Part shown: piece by piece, positions 23,071 through 31,603 of the stretch
How positions within the stretch are numbered: position 1 is the first letter of the stretch
How the letters are laid out: every line of letters starts with the position of its first letter
Source: Desulfuromusa sp.
GTDB taxonomy: Bacteria; Desulfobacterota; Desulfuromonadia; Desulfuromonadales; Geopsychrobacteraceae
Assembly: GCA_016744595.1 (NCBI GenBank)
Contig: JADGEB010000028.1
Span: 1-43,287, forward strand
Reading direction: 5' to 3'
DNA length: 43,287 nucleotides
Notes under the pieces: generated by a model
What the model saw: only the letters and a program-made list of their open reading frames with translations
Database searches by the model: none
Told to the model about the DNA's origin: nothing
Position numbers and translations under genes: made by a program

Positions 23071-24540
23071 ATGTCGTTGAAAAAAAAAGTTGCGCATAGT
23101 GCTTTATGGCAATTACTAGGTGGTGGGTGGTTATCTGTTGTTCGCCTAGCTGCTAGTTTTGTTTTGGCTCGTACTTTGAGCCCTGAAGATTATGGTGTTT
23201 TTGGGGTTGCAATTTTGATGCGCGTATTTATTGAGCGCTTGGGGAGCGTTGGAGGTTTAAGTAATGGGTTAATCGCTCAAAAGAATACTCGTGATATAGA
23301 TATTTGCACATGCTTTTGGTCTATGACGCTGGTGAGAATTATTCTTTTTGTTTTTACTATATTAATTGCTCCTGTTGGTGGATGGTTCTTTAATGATGCA
23401 AGGGTTGTTGATGTTGTCCGGGTTATTTCATTCACTTTTCTTTTCTCAATTTTTGGAGGTATTTCTGCGACACTTTTAAGTAAGCGTTTACGATTTAAAG
23501 AATTGAATATTGTTCATGGTGCATTTGCATTGCTTGAGTCAACGCTTTCTGTAGTGTTAGCCCTTAACACAGATCTTGGATACTGGGTTTTAGTTATTGG
23601 AGCTATATTAAATGCATTCCTTACACAGATGACATTTTTTTTGATTGCACGATGGTGGCCAAAATTCAAATTTGACTTTGAAAGTTTTAGATACTTATAT
23701 CGTTATGCTATCAATGGTCTCGGATTCAATATAGCAGATTATTTAAAGCAAAATCTTGATTACCTGTTAGTTGGCCGATTATTAGGAACTACGTCACTAG
23801 GGTTATATGAGTTTGCTTACCGTATTCCTCATATGGTTCAAGATCATATTTCCAAACCTGTTGGTGATGTGGTTTTGCCGGCACTATCTAAAGTTCAAGA
23901 TGATAATAAACAGTTAGCTCAGGGATACATTCAATCGATTAAATATGTTTGTTTTATATCATTCCCCATACTGTTTGGGTTGGTGGCAGTAGCTGATGTT
24001 GCTGTACCTCTATTATGGGGTGAACAGTGGGTACCTGTTATTACGCCACTACGGTTATTATGTGTATGTGCTGCTTTAAGGCTGTTTTTACAGCCGCTTA
24101 GTGCTCTATATATATGCAAGGATAGGCCAGATATCCCTTTCAAAATATCTGTTATTGAACTTATTTGGACTATTGTGATTGTTGGTTATTTTGCTAGTGG
24201 ATTCGGTTTGTTTGGTGTTGCATTGGGAATGACGTTGTCAGTTGTCCCCAGCTATTATTTTTTAAGCCACGCATTTAAAATGATAAATTCAAAAGTTTAT
24301 TATCTAGCTATTGAGATATGGTCTTCGTTTTTTTGTTCTTCGGTTTGTATGTTAGCTGCTTTTTCTGTCTCTCAAAGTTTGCAAGCCGCTCAATACCAAT
24401 TATATTTCGTCCTACCTATTTCAGTTGCGACAGGGGCACTTGTTTATATTTCAGCATTTTATGTATTTTTTAAAAGTGAGTATGTGAGTTTTGTAAGCCA
24501 GTTATTGAAAATTACAAATAAATGGAAAGTAAAAAAATGA
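23071..24540 (+). CDS. Oligosaccharide flippase, MOP superfamily (Wzx-like)
   Basis: This 489-residue integral membrane protein has about a dozen or more hydrophobic segments and the N-terminal pattern SALWQLLGGGWLSVVRLAAS and ARTLSPEDYGVFGVA. These are typical of the polysaccharide transporter branch (WzxC/RfbX-like). GLYEFAYRIPHMVQD in the middle is another recurrent element. It would flip the undecaprenyl-linked repeat unit to the periplasmic side of the inner membrane. ATG 23071 lies right after a short non-conserved frame that overlaps its first codons. From here to about 33 kb the DNA becomes visibly AT-richer than in the glycosyltransferase run. Confidence 0.93.
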   Translation: MSLKKKVAHSALWQLLGGGWLSVVRLAASFVLARTLSPEDYGVFGVAILMRVFIERLGSVGGLSNGLIAQKNTRDIDICTCFWSMTLVRIILFVFTILIAPVGGWFFNDARVVDVVRVISFTFLFSIFGGISATLLSKRLRFKELNIVHGAFALLESTLSVVLALNTDLGYWVLVIGAILNAFLTQMTFFLIARWWPKFKFDFESFRYLYRYAINGLGFNIADYLKQNLDYLLVGRLLGTTSLGLYEFAYRIPHMVQDHISKPVGDVVLPALSKVQDDNKQLAQGYIQSIKYVCFISFPILFGLVAVADVAVPLLWGEQWVPVITPLRLLCVCAALRLFLQPLSALYICKDRPDIPFKISVIELIWTIVIVGYFASGFGLFGVALGMTLSVVPSYYFLSHAFKMINSKVYYLAIEIWSSFFCSSVCMLAAFSVSQSLQAAQYQLYFVLPISVATGALVYISAFYVFFKSEYVSFVSQLLKITNKWKVKK

Positions 24541-24647
24541 TAAGTTTTATATATTTGTAAATAATTGTAGGAACCTCTTACTATCGAGAATATATTTGTT
24601 TTCTTAAATTTCTAATGGACGGTAAAATGGATATTCACAAGGAAAAT

Positions 24648-25616
24648 ATGTTTTCTGTAATTATTCCATTATTTAATAGGGAAGAATTAATAATAGAAAC
24701 ATTACAATCAATTTCTAATCAAACTTATCGAAATTTTGAAGTCATTGTTGTAAACGATGGATCTACAGACAAGTCTGGCCAAATTGCATTAAAGTCTATA
24801 GAAACGCTAGGTATAAATGGCAAAGTGCTACATATTGCGAATTCAGGGCATGGTGCTGCAAGAGACCACGGAATCCAGAATGCATCTGGCAACATTCTAG
24901 CGCCAATAGACAGTGATGATTTGTGGCTTCCAGATTTTCTTAACAATATGAATTCGTCAATAATCGCTCTAGGAAATGATGCGACTAATTGTATTTTTTT
25001 TAGCGATTTTAATTTGTTTTTTGAGGATGGTGAATATGAAGTAAATAAATATGAAAGTTTGAATAGCTTTCATTTGCTTAATAAGACAAAGCTTTCTAAG
25101 AATATATTTAAAATTGAAGATGATTTATTCACATACCTGTTGCAAGAGCAACCCATTTTTTGGGGAGCAGTTTGTTTCTCACGTGATTTATATGAAAGGT
25201 TGGGTCCAATAGGTAAACACATCCCAGGAAAAAGTGGTTCTCCTGTAGAATGGGAATTTTTTCTTCGTTGTTCATACAATAAAACAACCGGTGTGTATCT
25301 AAAGGAGATGAATACTAAAATTCGACGTCATATGAACAATATGAGTAGAGATTTAACAACTCAATTTGAGGGGGAATTGGAAATTCTGAAATTGCTTCCT
25401 GATTTATTATCTTTGAATGAAGATTATCTATACTTAGTTAAGCATCAAATACATAAAAGGACCTTTTCATGTGGATACCAATATTTCGATCAATATGTAA
25501 TGAAAAGCGCAAGGAAGTGCTTTTTTAAAACTATGTTCACTAAGCTTTGGTTGAAGTCAATTTATTATTTTATCCTAACGATTGTCCCTGTACATATTTT
25601 AAAAAAAATAAGGTAG
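24648..25616 (+). CDS. GT2 glycosyltransferase
   Basis: This 322-residue GT-A enzyme begins MFSVIIPLFNREELI, then SNQTYRNFEVIVVNDGSTDK, with the metal motif PIDSDDLW. The frame is open from ATG 24615. ATG 24648 is preferred because the conserved domain starts there and AAGGA lies 4 bases upstream. The central segment NIFKIEDDLFTYLLQEQPIF and the C-terminal lysine-rich hydrophobic end (SIYYFILTIVPVHILKKIR) suggest peripheral membrane association. The donor sugar is unknown. Confidence 0.88.
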   Translation: MFSVIIPLFNREELIIETLQSISNQTYRNFEVIVVNDGSTDKSGQIALKSIETLGINGKVLHIANSGHGAARDHGIQNASGNILAPIDSDDLWLPDFLNNMNSSIIALGNDATNCIFFSDFNLFFEDGEYEVNKYESLNSFHLLNKTKLSKNIFKIEDDLFTYLLQEQPIFWGAVCFSRDLYERLGPIGKHIPGKSGSPVEWEFFLRCSYNKTTGVYLKEMNTKIRRHMNNMSRDLTTQFEGELEILKLLPDLLSLNEDYLYLVKHQIHKRTFSCGYQYFDQYVMKSARKCFFKTMFTKLWLKSIYYFILTIVPVHILKKIR

Positions 25617-25707
25617 TTTTTTTTAGATCCCTAGATTTTAACTAAAGAATTGTCGATGTGTTGAACCTCTGTAGGGTGAAATGTTTTCAACTGATTGAGA
25701 GCAAAGA

Positions 25708-27003
25708 ATGATTTCATATCTTATCTTGATTGTAATTTCTATCTTTATTCTTTCTATAGTCAGTGCTGCTATCCTTTATAAAAAATCTTTTATAGATGTT
25801 ATTAAGATTTATATACGAGGATGTCTTATCTCGATAATTAAGCTCTTAATTAAATTATATGATCCAGTGTCAAACGTTATTAGACCCTCAATTAGACCAC
25901 CAATACATAATCATTTTAATTTGGGTTTTAAAGTATCAAACTTTCTTGTGTTAGTAAAATCGCTTTTCCCAAACAGCAAAGTTACTGTAGAGTTTTTTGA
26001 TAATAAACCACTTGTTCAGGGTGGGTATCAATTTGGTTATCAAGATATAAATGAACCTCTTCTTGTGAAGTTGAAACAGAAATATAATCTACAGTATTTG
26101 CTAGATCCTACCTATAATGATTTTCAGCAATTAGTTACTATCGCGAATTGGGTTCATAGTCAGTGGGTGCATGGCACGTCCGGTCGTCCATATTTTAACC
26201 CAAGTAATTTCGAGGCAGATACTATTCTGACTCGAGCAAGATTGGGTGACCGTTTTTGGTGCCATGTCTACTCTATGACTTTCATCCAAGTTGTCGCATC
26301 TTTAGGTTATCAGGCACGATTAGTTGCTTTAACTAAGGATGGTTATGAATCTTCAGATATGCATGCAGTTACAGAGGTATGGAGTAATCATTACGCCAAA
26401 TGGATTGCGCTAGATATAGATTTTAATATTTGGTACTTAAAAAATGATGAACCAATGAGTGTTCTAGATATTCATAATGCTCTTATTGCTAATGAAATTT
26501 ATCAACTTGCCTGTATGAAGGGGATCAAACGTCCTTCTTCTGATTTTGAAGATCGAATACCAGATCTCTATTCTTATTATAAATATTTTTTCGTTGATAT
26601 GCGAAATGACTGGATTACAAATAAATATTTCAATGGGCATCCATCTAGAAGCGATCAAAATACACTTTTTTGGTTGGATGATCGATTATCGCCGGTGTTG
26701 ACTTTTAAAAACAAAATTTCAAATGTACGAGATCTTTATTGGGATCTAAATAAATCGACACTTTATTTTGGAAAAACATCTACCGCAGGAACTTTGGGTA
26801 TGGATGTACATATAGACACATTAACCCCTAACTTTCTTAGCTTTGAAGTAATATTTAATGACGCCAGAGTAGAAAGAATTTATTCATCAACTTTTTTTTG
26901 GCCTCTGAAGTTAGGTGCAAATAAGCTTGTTTTGTATTCAGTGAATAGTGCTCAAATTCATGGGATAAAGACAGAAATAATTTTAAATATAGAATCGGAA
27001 TAG
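25708..27003 (+). CDS. Membrane-anchored transglutaminase-like protein
   Basis: This 431-residue protein has one N-terminal membrane segment (residues 3-25, ISYLILIVISIFILSIVSAA) and a large domain predicted to be periplasmic. The papain-like triad of the transglutaminase core can be traced as Cys185 (RFWCHVYSMTF), His219 (MHAVTEVW) and Asp236 (WIALDID). The GYQARLV strand between Cys and His is typical. Such domains cleave or form amide bonds in peptides. Here the gene lies 7 bases before an O-glycosylation-ligase-like gene, so it may process or cross-link a glycosylated surface protein or a peptide-substituted polysaccharide. That role is inference. The C-terminal 100 residues look like a beta domain that I do not recognise. 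Confidence 0.8.
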   Translation: MISYLILIVISIFILSIVSAAILYKKSFIDVIKIYIRGCLISIIKLLIKLYDPVSNVIRPSIRPPIHNHFNLGFKVSNFLVLVKSLFPNSKVTVEFFDNKPLVQGGYQFGYQDINEPLLVKLKQKYNLQYLLDPTYNDFQQLVTIANWVHSQWVHGTSGRPYFNPSNFEADTILTRARLGDRFWCHVYSMTFIQVVASLGYQARLVALTKDGYESSDMHAVTEVWSNHYAKWIALDIDFNIWYLKNDEPMSVLDIHNALIANEIYQLACMKGIKRPSSDFEDRIPDLYSYYKYFFVDMRNDWITNKYFNGHPSRSDQNTLFWLDDRLSPVLTFKNKISNVRDLYWDLNKSTLYFGKTSTAGTLGMDVHIDTLTPNFLSFEVIFNDARVERIYSSTFFWPLKLGANKLVLYSVNSAQIHGIKTEIILNIESE

Positions 27004-27010
27004 TGATGGT

Positions 27011-28312
27011 ATGGGCTCATTTATAGTCGTTTTTATTACTTATTTAGCGGGCTTATGTTCTTTTTTTAAGCCATGGATTGGGGTGGGTGCTTATTATTTA
27101 CTTGCCTTGCTCGGACCACAGTATATCTGGTGGTGGCTTTTTGATGATTTACGCTCTTCCTATATTGTTGGTATTTGTACCTTGGTTGGGGTTTTTATAA
27201 ATCGTTTATTAAAAAATAGATCTGATTTTACACTTTTATTTAATATGCAAAACTTGTGGGTTGCCGTTTTATGGGGTTCTGTTTTCATCTCTCACTTCAT
27301 TGGTGCGTATACCGCTGGGCCTGTTGACTATTGGGCTAATCAAGTATTTTCTGTTACTAATGTAATATTTGTTATCTATTTTTGCTCAACGATAGAACTT
27401 AACAAAATATATAAGTTGCAAATGCTATTTATTGTTTTTATTGTTTCTGTTGTTTATTTAACCTATTGGGCAAATAGTCAGTATTTCAATCAGAACTGGG
27501 GGGGGTTCAATCATGGCCGCCTTATGGGACCAATTGGGAATGACGGAGGTTCTGTTTATGGAGATGAAAATACCTTTGCCATGATTTTTGTAACTGGATT
27601 TCCGTTTATCTATTATCTTGGGCAGTTGGTTCGTACATTATGGCTGCGTGTTATTATATGGGCAATCATTCCTTTTTGTTGGCATGCGATTTTTCTAACT
27701 GGATCTCGCGGTGGGTTGCTTGGTATTGGTGTTACAATTTGTTGCATTCTCTATATGTCTTCTAAAAAGAGCTTAATTATACCTCTGCTTCTTGTTTTTT
27801 TCTTGTTTTATCAATTTCAAGCTGGCTCTATAATGGAGAGTAGAAGTAGTGCAATTCTTAATATTGAAGGAGAGAGATCCGCTGGTGATAGGTTGATTGC
27901 TTGGAAAGGAGGAGCAAGGATGATCTCTTCATATCCGGTTTCAGGAGTTGGTGTAGGGAAGTTTGCAGTTGCTTTGCCTGATCATATTGATACTCGTAAT
28001 ATGGTTGCACATAATACACTTATCCAGTTTACCGCTGAGTCTGGGGTTTTTGCAGGACTTGCTTATTTAATGATCATTTTCTGCTTTCTTAGGAACTCTA
28101 TACGTATTCGTTCTTGGTGCACTATTAACTTAGATAATGATGATACTTCTAAAATAAGTTGTTATAATAACGCTAGTATGTCTTCTTTTGTTGGTTTGGT
28201 TATTTGTTCCTTGTTTTTAAGCTTAAATACTTACGAAGTATTCTTTTTTCTCATCCTCATTAATAATTCTCTTACACAAAGGTGCCTAATATCAAATAAA
28301 CAGACATTTTAA
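27011..28312 (+). CDS. O-antigen ligase/polymerase family, exosortase A O-glycosylation-ligase-like
   Basis: This 433-residue integral membrane protein has about 10-12 hydrophobic segments. The opening FFKPWIGVGAYYLLALLGPQ resembles the family annotated as putative O-glycosylation ligase, exosortase A-associated (TIGR03097 as I recall it). The Wzy_C/WaaL region has DENTFAMIFVTGFPF, LTGSRGGLLGIG and then the periplasmic loop with AHNTLIQFTAESGVFAGLAY, which contains the usual H-N-x8-E-x-G pattern. It could polymerise repeat units or transfer the glycan to protein or lipid. Sequence alone does not decide between these. It is followed by 251 bases without a gene. Confidence 0.82.
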   Translation: MGSFIVVFITYLAGLCSFFKPWIGVGAYYLLALLGPQYIWWWLFDDLRSSYIVGICTLVGVFINRLLKNRSDFTLLFNMQNLWVAVLWGSVFISHFIGAYTAGPVDYWANQVFSVTNVIFVIYFCSTIELNKIYKLQMLFIVFIVSVVYLTYWANSQYFNQNWGGFNHGRLMGPIGNDGGSVYGDENTFAMIFVTGFPFIYYLGQLVRTLWLRVIIWAIIPFCWHAIFLTGSRGGLLGIGVTICCILYMSSKKSLIIPLLLVFFLFYQFQAGSIMESRSSAILNIEGERSAGDRLIAWKGGARMISSYPVSGVGVGKFAVALPDHIDTRNMVAHNTLIQFTAESGVFAGLAYLMIIFCFLRNSIRIRSWCTINLDNDDTSKISCYNNASMSSFVGLVICSLFLSLNTYEVFFFLILINNSLTQRCLISNKQTF

Positions 28313-28563
28313 TATTTCATCATATCTTTTTTAGAATTTCATGATCAAATTGTCGTTAGAATGTAACATTTTTATCTAGAGTTTCTTATTGTTCTTTTTT
28401 ACTAGAAATCAACCTTAAGCGATCAAAGCTTTCTAGGATGAGCATATAAATGCGACCAAGTGCTGTTAATTTTTCTTGATGACTCAAACACTGATTTTTT
28501 TATGTTGTCCTATTTGTCAGTCAATAAATAAATTTTGTGCAAGAATACATATTGGAGAGGAAT

Positions 28564-30177
28564 ATGCTATTAAATCAGTATAACATCGGCTATATTTGTA
28601 CCAAACAACAATGTGATAACGGCCTTGCTGATAAGATCGCTTTTCGCTGGATTGCAGCAAGTTCTGTTCCTGTTAATTACAGTTTTAATGACCTTGATTT
28701 GCAATCCAATAAATTTGCCAATATTTTATCTGCTCTTGGCCTGCAAACGGGTGACATTTTTTTTACCTTTTTACCCAAATGCCCAGAACAGTTTTTTTGT
28801 TTTCTAGGAGCACTTAAAAAAGAAGTTATCTGTGGGACCTTATTTTCAAACTTTGGTGATGAAGCTTTATTGGATCGTCTCGGGGACTCGGGAACTGTTG
28901 GAATTGTTACTAAAAAGAGTTTCTTAAAGAAGATTAGACGTATAGTAAATCAGTTGCCAAAACTCAAGTATGTTTTGGTTGTCGATATAGATGAACATCA
29001 AGATGACACTTTTCTCAGTTATCCTAAAATGATGGCTGATGCTTCTGATGGCTATGACACCCCCCTGACTACAGCTGATACACCTTCCGTGTTGCATTAC
29101 ACCTCAGGCTCAACAGGCAAACCAAAAGGTGTACTGCATGTTCATAAAAGCTTGTTGCATCAAGTGAAGACGTCACAAGAGGTACTTCAATTGAATGCCG
29201 ATGAAATCCTCTGGTGTACTGCTGATCAAGGCTGGGTTACAGGAACCTCTTACGGGATTATTGGCCCTTGGAGCTTGGGAGTCTCCCAAATTCATTTTGG
29301 AGGTATGTATGATGCGGATCAGTGGTTTAAAGTGCTTGCTGAAGAAAAGGTGACTATCTGGTACAGCGCTCCCACCGCACTACGGATGCTGATGCAGGAA
29401 GATGATGCAGTCTTTCAAAAATACGATCTTTCCCATCTGAAACATATTTTTAGTGTAGGTGAACCGCTCAACCCTGAAGTGATCCAATGGTCAAAGCGGG
29501 TTTTAGGCAAGGAAATTTATGACACATGGTTCCAGACTGAAACAGGTGCCATTATGATCTCCAACCGCCCTGGAATAGATATCCGACCTGGATCAATGGG
29601 AACACCAGTGAAAGGGATCAAACCTGCTATTCTAGCAGATGATGGCGAACCCGTCTGTGATGGAGTGCAGGGTAATCTGTGCTTGAAGCTAGGATGGTCT
29701 TCCATGTTTGTTACTTATCTTAATAAAGATGATGTTTACCAAAAGAAGTTTATCAACGGTCACTACTTCACGGGCGATACTGCTGTTAGAGATATGGATG
29801 GATACTTTTGGTTTAAGGGCCGCAGTGATGATGTGATCAATACTGGAGGTCATTTGATAAGTCCGTTTGAAATTGAAAGCGCTTTATTGGAGCTTGAAGA
29901 AGTTGCTGAGTCAGGTGTGATAGCTGCCCCTGATGAGATGCTATTTGAAAAGGTGGTGGCCTTTGTCAACCTCAATCAAGGTTTTGAGCCAAGCAAAGAG
30001 CTGGAAATTAAACTGCGCCTCTATATTTCCAACAAAGTCTCATCCATCGCCACACCGCAAGATCTCATCTTTGTCGATAAAGTCCCGAAAAACAAAAGTG
30101 GCAAAATTATGCGCCGTGTTCTCAAGGCCCGATATTTGGGAGAAGATGAAGGTGACATCTCAACACTGGAGGATTGA
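28564..30177 (+). CDS. AMP-forming acyl ligase, copy 2 (acetyl-CoA-synthetase-like)
   Basis: This 537-residue ANL enzyme resembles short-chain acyl-CoA synthetases. The P-loop SGSTG is at 181-185 (HYTSGSTGKPKGVLH). The W-T-x-T region is WCTADQGWVTGTSYGI, the A5 motif is WFQTETGAIMISN, and the A7/A8 region has YFTGDTAVRD and KGRSDDVINTGGHLISPFE. The catalytic Lys is Lys514 in PKNKSGKIMRR. ATG 28564 is preferred over GTG 28537 because AGAGG lies directly upstream and the leader is not conserved. It is followed after 3 bases by a carrier protein, then by SGNH and MBOAT genes. It probably loads a short-chain acyl group on the carrier for polysaccharide O-acylation. Confidence 0.92.
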   Translation: MLLNQYNIGYICTKQQCDNGLADKIAFRWIAASSVPVNYSFNDLDLQSNKFANILSALGLQTGDIFFTFLPKCPEQFFCFLGALKKEVICGTLFSNFGDEALLDRLGDSGTVGIVTKKSFLKKIRRIVNQLPKLKYVLVVDIDEHQDDTFLSYPKMMADASDGYDTPLTTADTPSVLHYTSGSTGKPKGVLHVHKSLLHQVKTSQEVLQLNADEILWCTADQGWVTGTSYGIIGPWSLGVSQIHFGGMYDADQWFKVLAEEKVTIWYSAPTALRMLMQEDDAVFQKYDLSHLKHIFSVGEPLNPEVIQWSKRVLGKEIYDTWFQTETGAIMISNRPGIDIRPGSMGTPVKGIKPAILADDGEPVCDGVQGNLCLKLGWSSMFVTYLNKDDVYQKKFINGHYFTGDTAVRDMDGYFWFKGRSDDVINTGGHLISPFEIESALLELEEVAESGVIAAPDEMLFEKVVAFVNLNQGFEPSKELEIKLRLYISNKVSSIATPQDLIFVDKVPKNKSGKIMRRVLKARYLGEDEGDISTLED

Positions 30178-30180
30178 CCT

Positions 30181-30423
30181 ATGATTATTTTAGAACATTT
30201 AAGAGAGATTTTTTGTGAAGTCTTTGACGATGATGAGATAGAACTGACACCAGAGATGACAGCCAATGATGTTGATGGTTGGGATTCGCTCTCTCATGTC
30301 AATCTGATTGTCACGATTGAAACTCGCTTCAAAATACGATTTACTCAGAAAGAGCTACTAACATTTAAGAATGTTGGTGATCTTAATCGCAGTATCAATG
30401 ATAAAGTTTCGATAAATAGATAA
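30181..30423 (+). CDS. Acyl carrier protein, copy 2
   Basis: This 80-residue acidic protein has the phosphopantetheine attachment Ser36 in GWDSLSHVNLIVTIE. It differs from copy 1 (VDSTGILEL), so the two carriers probably serve different ligases. Its tight position between the ligase (3-base gap) and the SGNH gene (6-base gap) fits the DltC-like place in a four-gene acylation set. Confidence 0.9.
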   Translation: MIILEHLREIFCEVFDDDEIELTPEMTANDVDGWDSLSHVNLIVTIETRFKIRFTQKELLTFKNVGDLNRSINDKVSINR

Positions 30424-30429
30424 AATTAA

Positions 30430-31581
30430 ATGATTAAAAAATACTTAAAATTATTTGCAAATTCCATTGTTATTTCTCTTTTAACAGTTGGAACCATCGA
30501 AATTTGTGCACGTATTGACGACAGCATTAGTTACGGCGCTCCTTTGTTATCTAAATATACTAGTAATAGGTTACGAAGTGATGATGGAGGCATTCAGCAC
30601 AATATATCTAATTCACGTTTTGAAAAATGGGAAAACAACAATTTTGGCTTTCGAGGCGAAGATATACAACTAAGCAAAGCAAGTGATGTAGAACGCATAG
30701 TGTGCCTTGGATCATCAGAGTCCTATGGTTTATACGAAAATCCTGGAATGGAGTGGCCCGCCCAGCTTAAGAGTGCACTTTCAGAAAATTCTTACGAGGT
30801 AATAAATGCTTCTGTCGTAGGACTTTCTATCAGAAACTATCTCCCATATATCAGAAAATACATCTTACCACTTAAGCCAGATACAATAATTCTAGTTATT
30901 AACCCACTTTTTCATGCTTGTCGTATTGAACATGATAAAATCACAAAAACAATAAAGATTAGTGCGGTTAAGGAAAAAGTAAAAAAAGAGGGAAATATTT
31001 CTGGTGCTACTTTTGGGGATGGGGGCTTTGAGTGGCGGAGCAAGCCAAAAATTAAACAAGTAATAAAGGGAATGTTGTCTGAGTATTTACCAAATGTATT
31101 GCTTTCATCTCAATTAAAAAACACACAAAAGCAAATCAGCCAGATAGAAAAAAAATACCTAAGGGGGAGGCTTCCGGTTGATCAGGTCCCTATGGATTCA
31201 TTAAGACAATACCGCGAAGACCTTTCTTCTTTAATTGATAATCTCAAATTTTATGGAATAAATATTATTTTAACAACATATCCTTCTCTTATTTCATCGA
31301 CTAATATGGATCAATACCCTGACGTATTTCTCGATAATAGAAAGTTTTGTATAAATTATAGCTTGGTAGGAATGTTGGATATCTTTGAACGTTATAATGA
31401 AATAAGCATTCAGTTGGGTATTGGTAAGAAAGTTGATGTTTTAGATATTTCACGATTAATTCCTAAATCGTTAGTTTTTTTTGGAGATAATGTTCATTAT
31501 TCCGATAGGGGATCAGAACTAATAGCAAAAAAAATATCAAAAACATTGTTGCTTGATAAAAAATATAATGATTCTTTTTAA
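30430..31581 (+). CDS. Membrane-anchored SGNH/GDSL acyltransferase or esterase
   Basis: This 383-residue protein has an N-terminal signal anchor (about residues 8-24, LFANSIVISLLTVGTIE) and a domain predicted to be periplasmic. The SGNH blocks can be read: block I is LGSSESYG (Gly94, Ser96 as likely nucleophile), block II is the Gly of INASVVGLS, block III is the Asn of ILVINPL, and block V is DNVHYSDRG with Asp353 and His356. Block I has GSS in place of GDS. Related AlgJ/AlgX/DltD-type proteins work with an MBOAT protein to pass an acyl group to a surface polymer. The MBOAT gene follows after 22 bases. Confidence 0.85.
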   Translation: MIKKYLKLFANSIVISLLTVGTIEICARIDDSISYGAPLLSKYTSNRLRSDDGGIQHNISNSRFEKWENNNFGFRGEDIQLSKASDVERIVCLGSSESYGLYENPGMEWPAQLKSALSENSYEVINASVVGLSIRNYLPYIRKYILPLKPDTIILVINPLFHACRIEHDKITKTIKISAVKEKVKKEGNISGATFGDGGFEWRSKPKIKQVIKGMLSEYLPNVLLSSQLKNTQKQISQIEKKYLRGRLPVDQVPMDSLRQYREDLSSLIDNLKFYGINIILTTYPSLISSTNMDQYPDVFLDNRKFCINYSLVGMLDIFERYNEISIQLGIGKKVDVLDISRLIPKSLVFFGDNVHYSDRGSELIAKKISKTLLLDKKYNDSF

Positions 31582-31603
31582 ACTTTAACGGCCTGATAAC
31601 CTT

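Noticed and set aside
22955..23080. 41-codon frame with a hydrophobic stretch (CLPLLTLIIPSKPIKGLL) ending inside the flippase start
   Set aside because: There is no ribosome site and no family match. It may be a leader peptide or remnant, but the evidence is too weak to call a gene.
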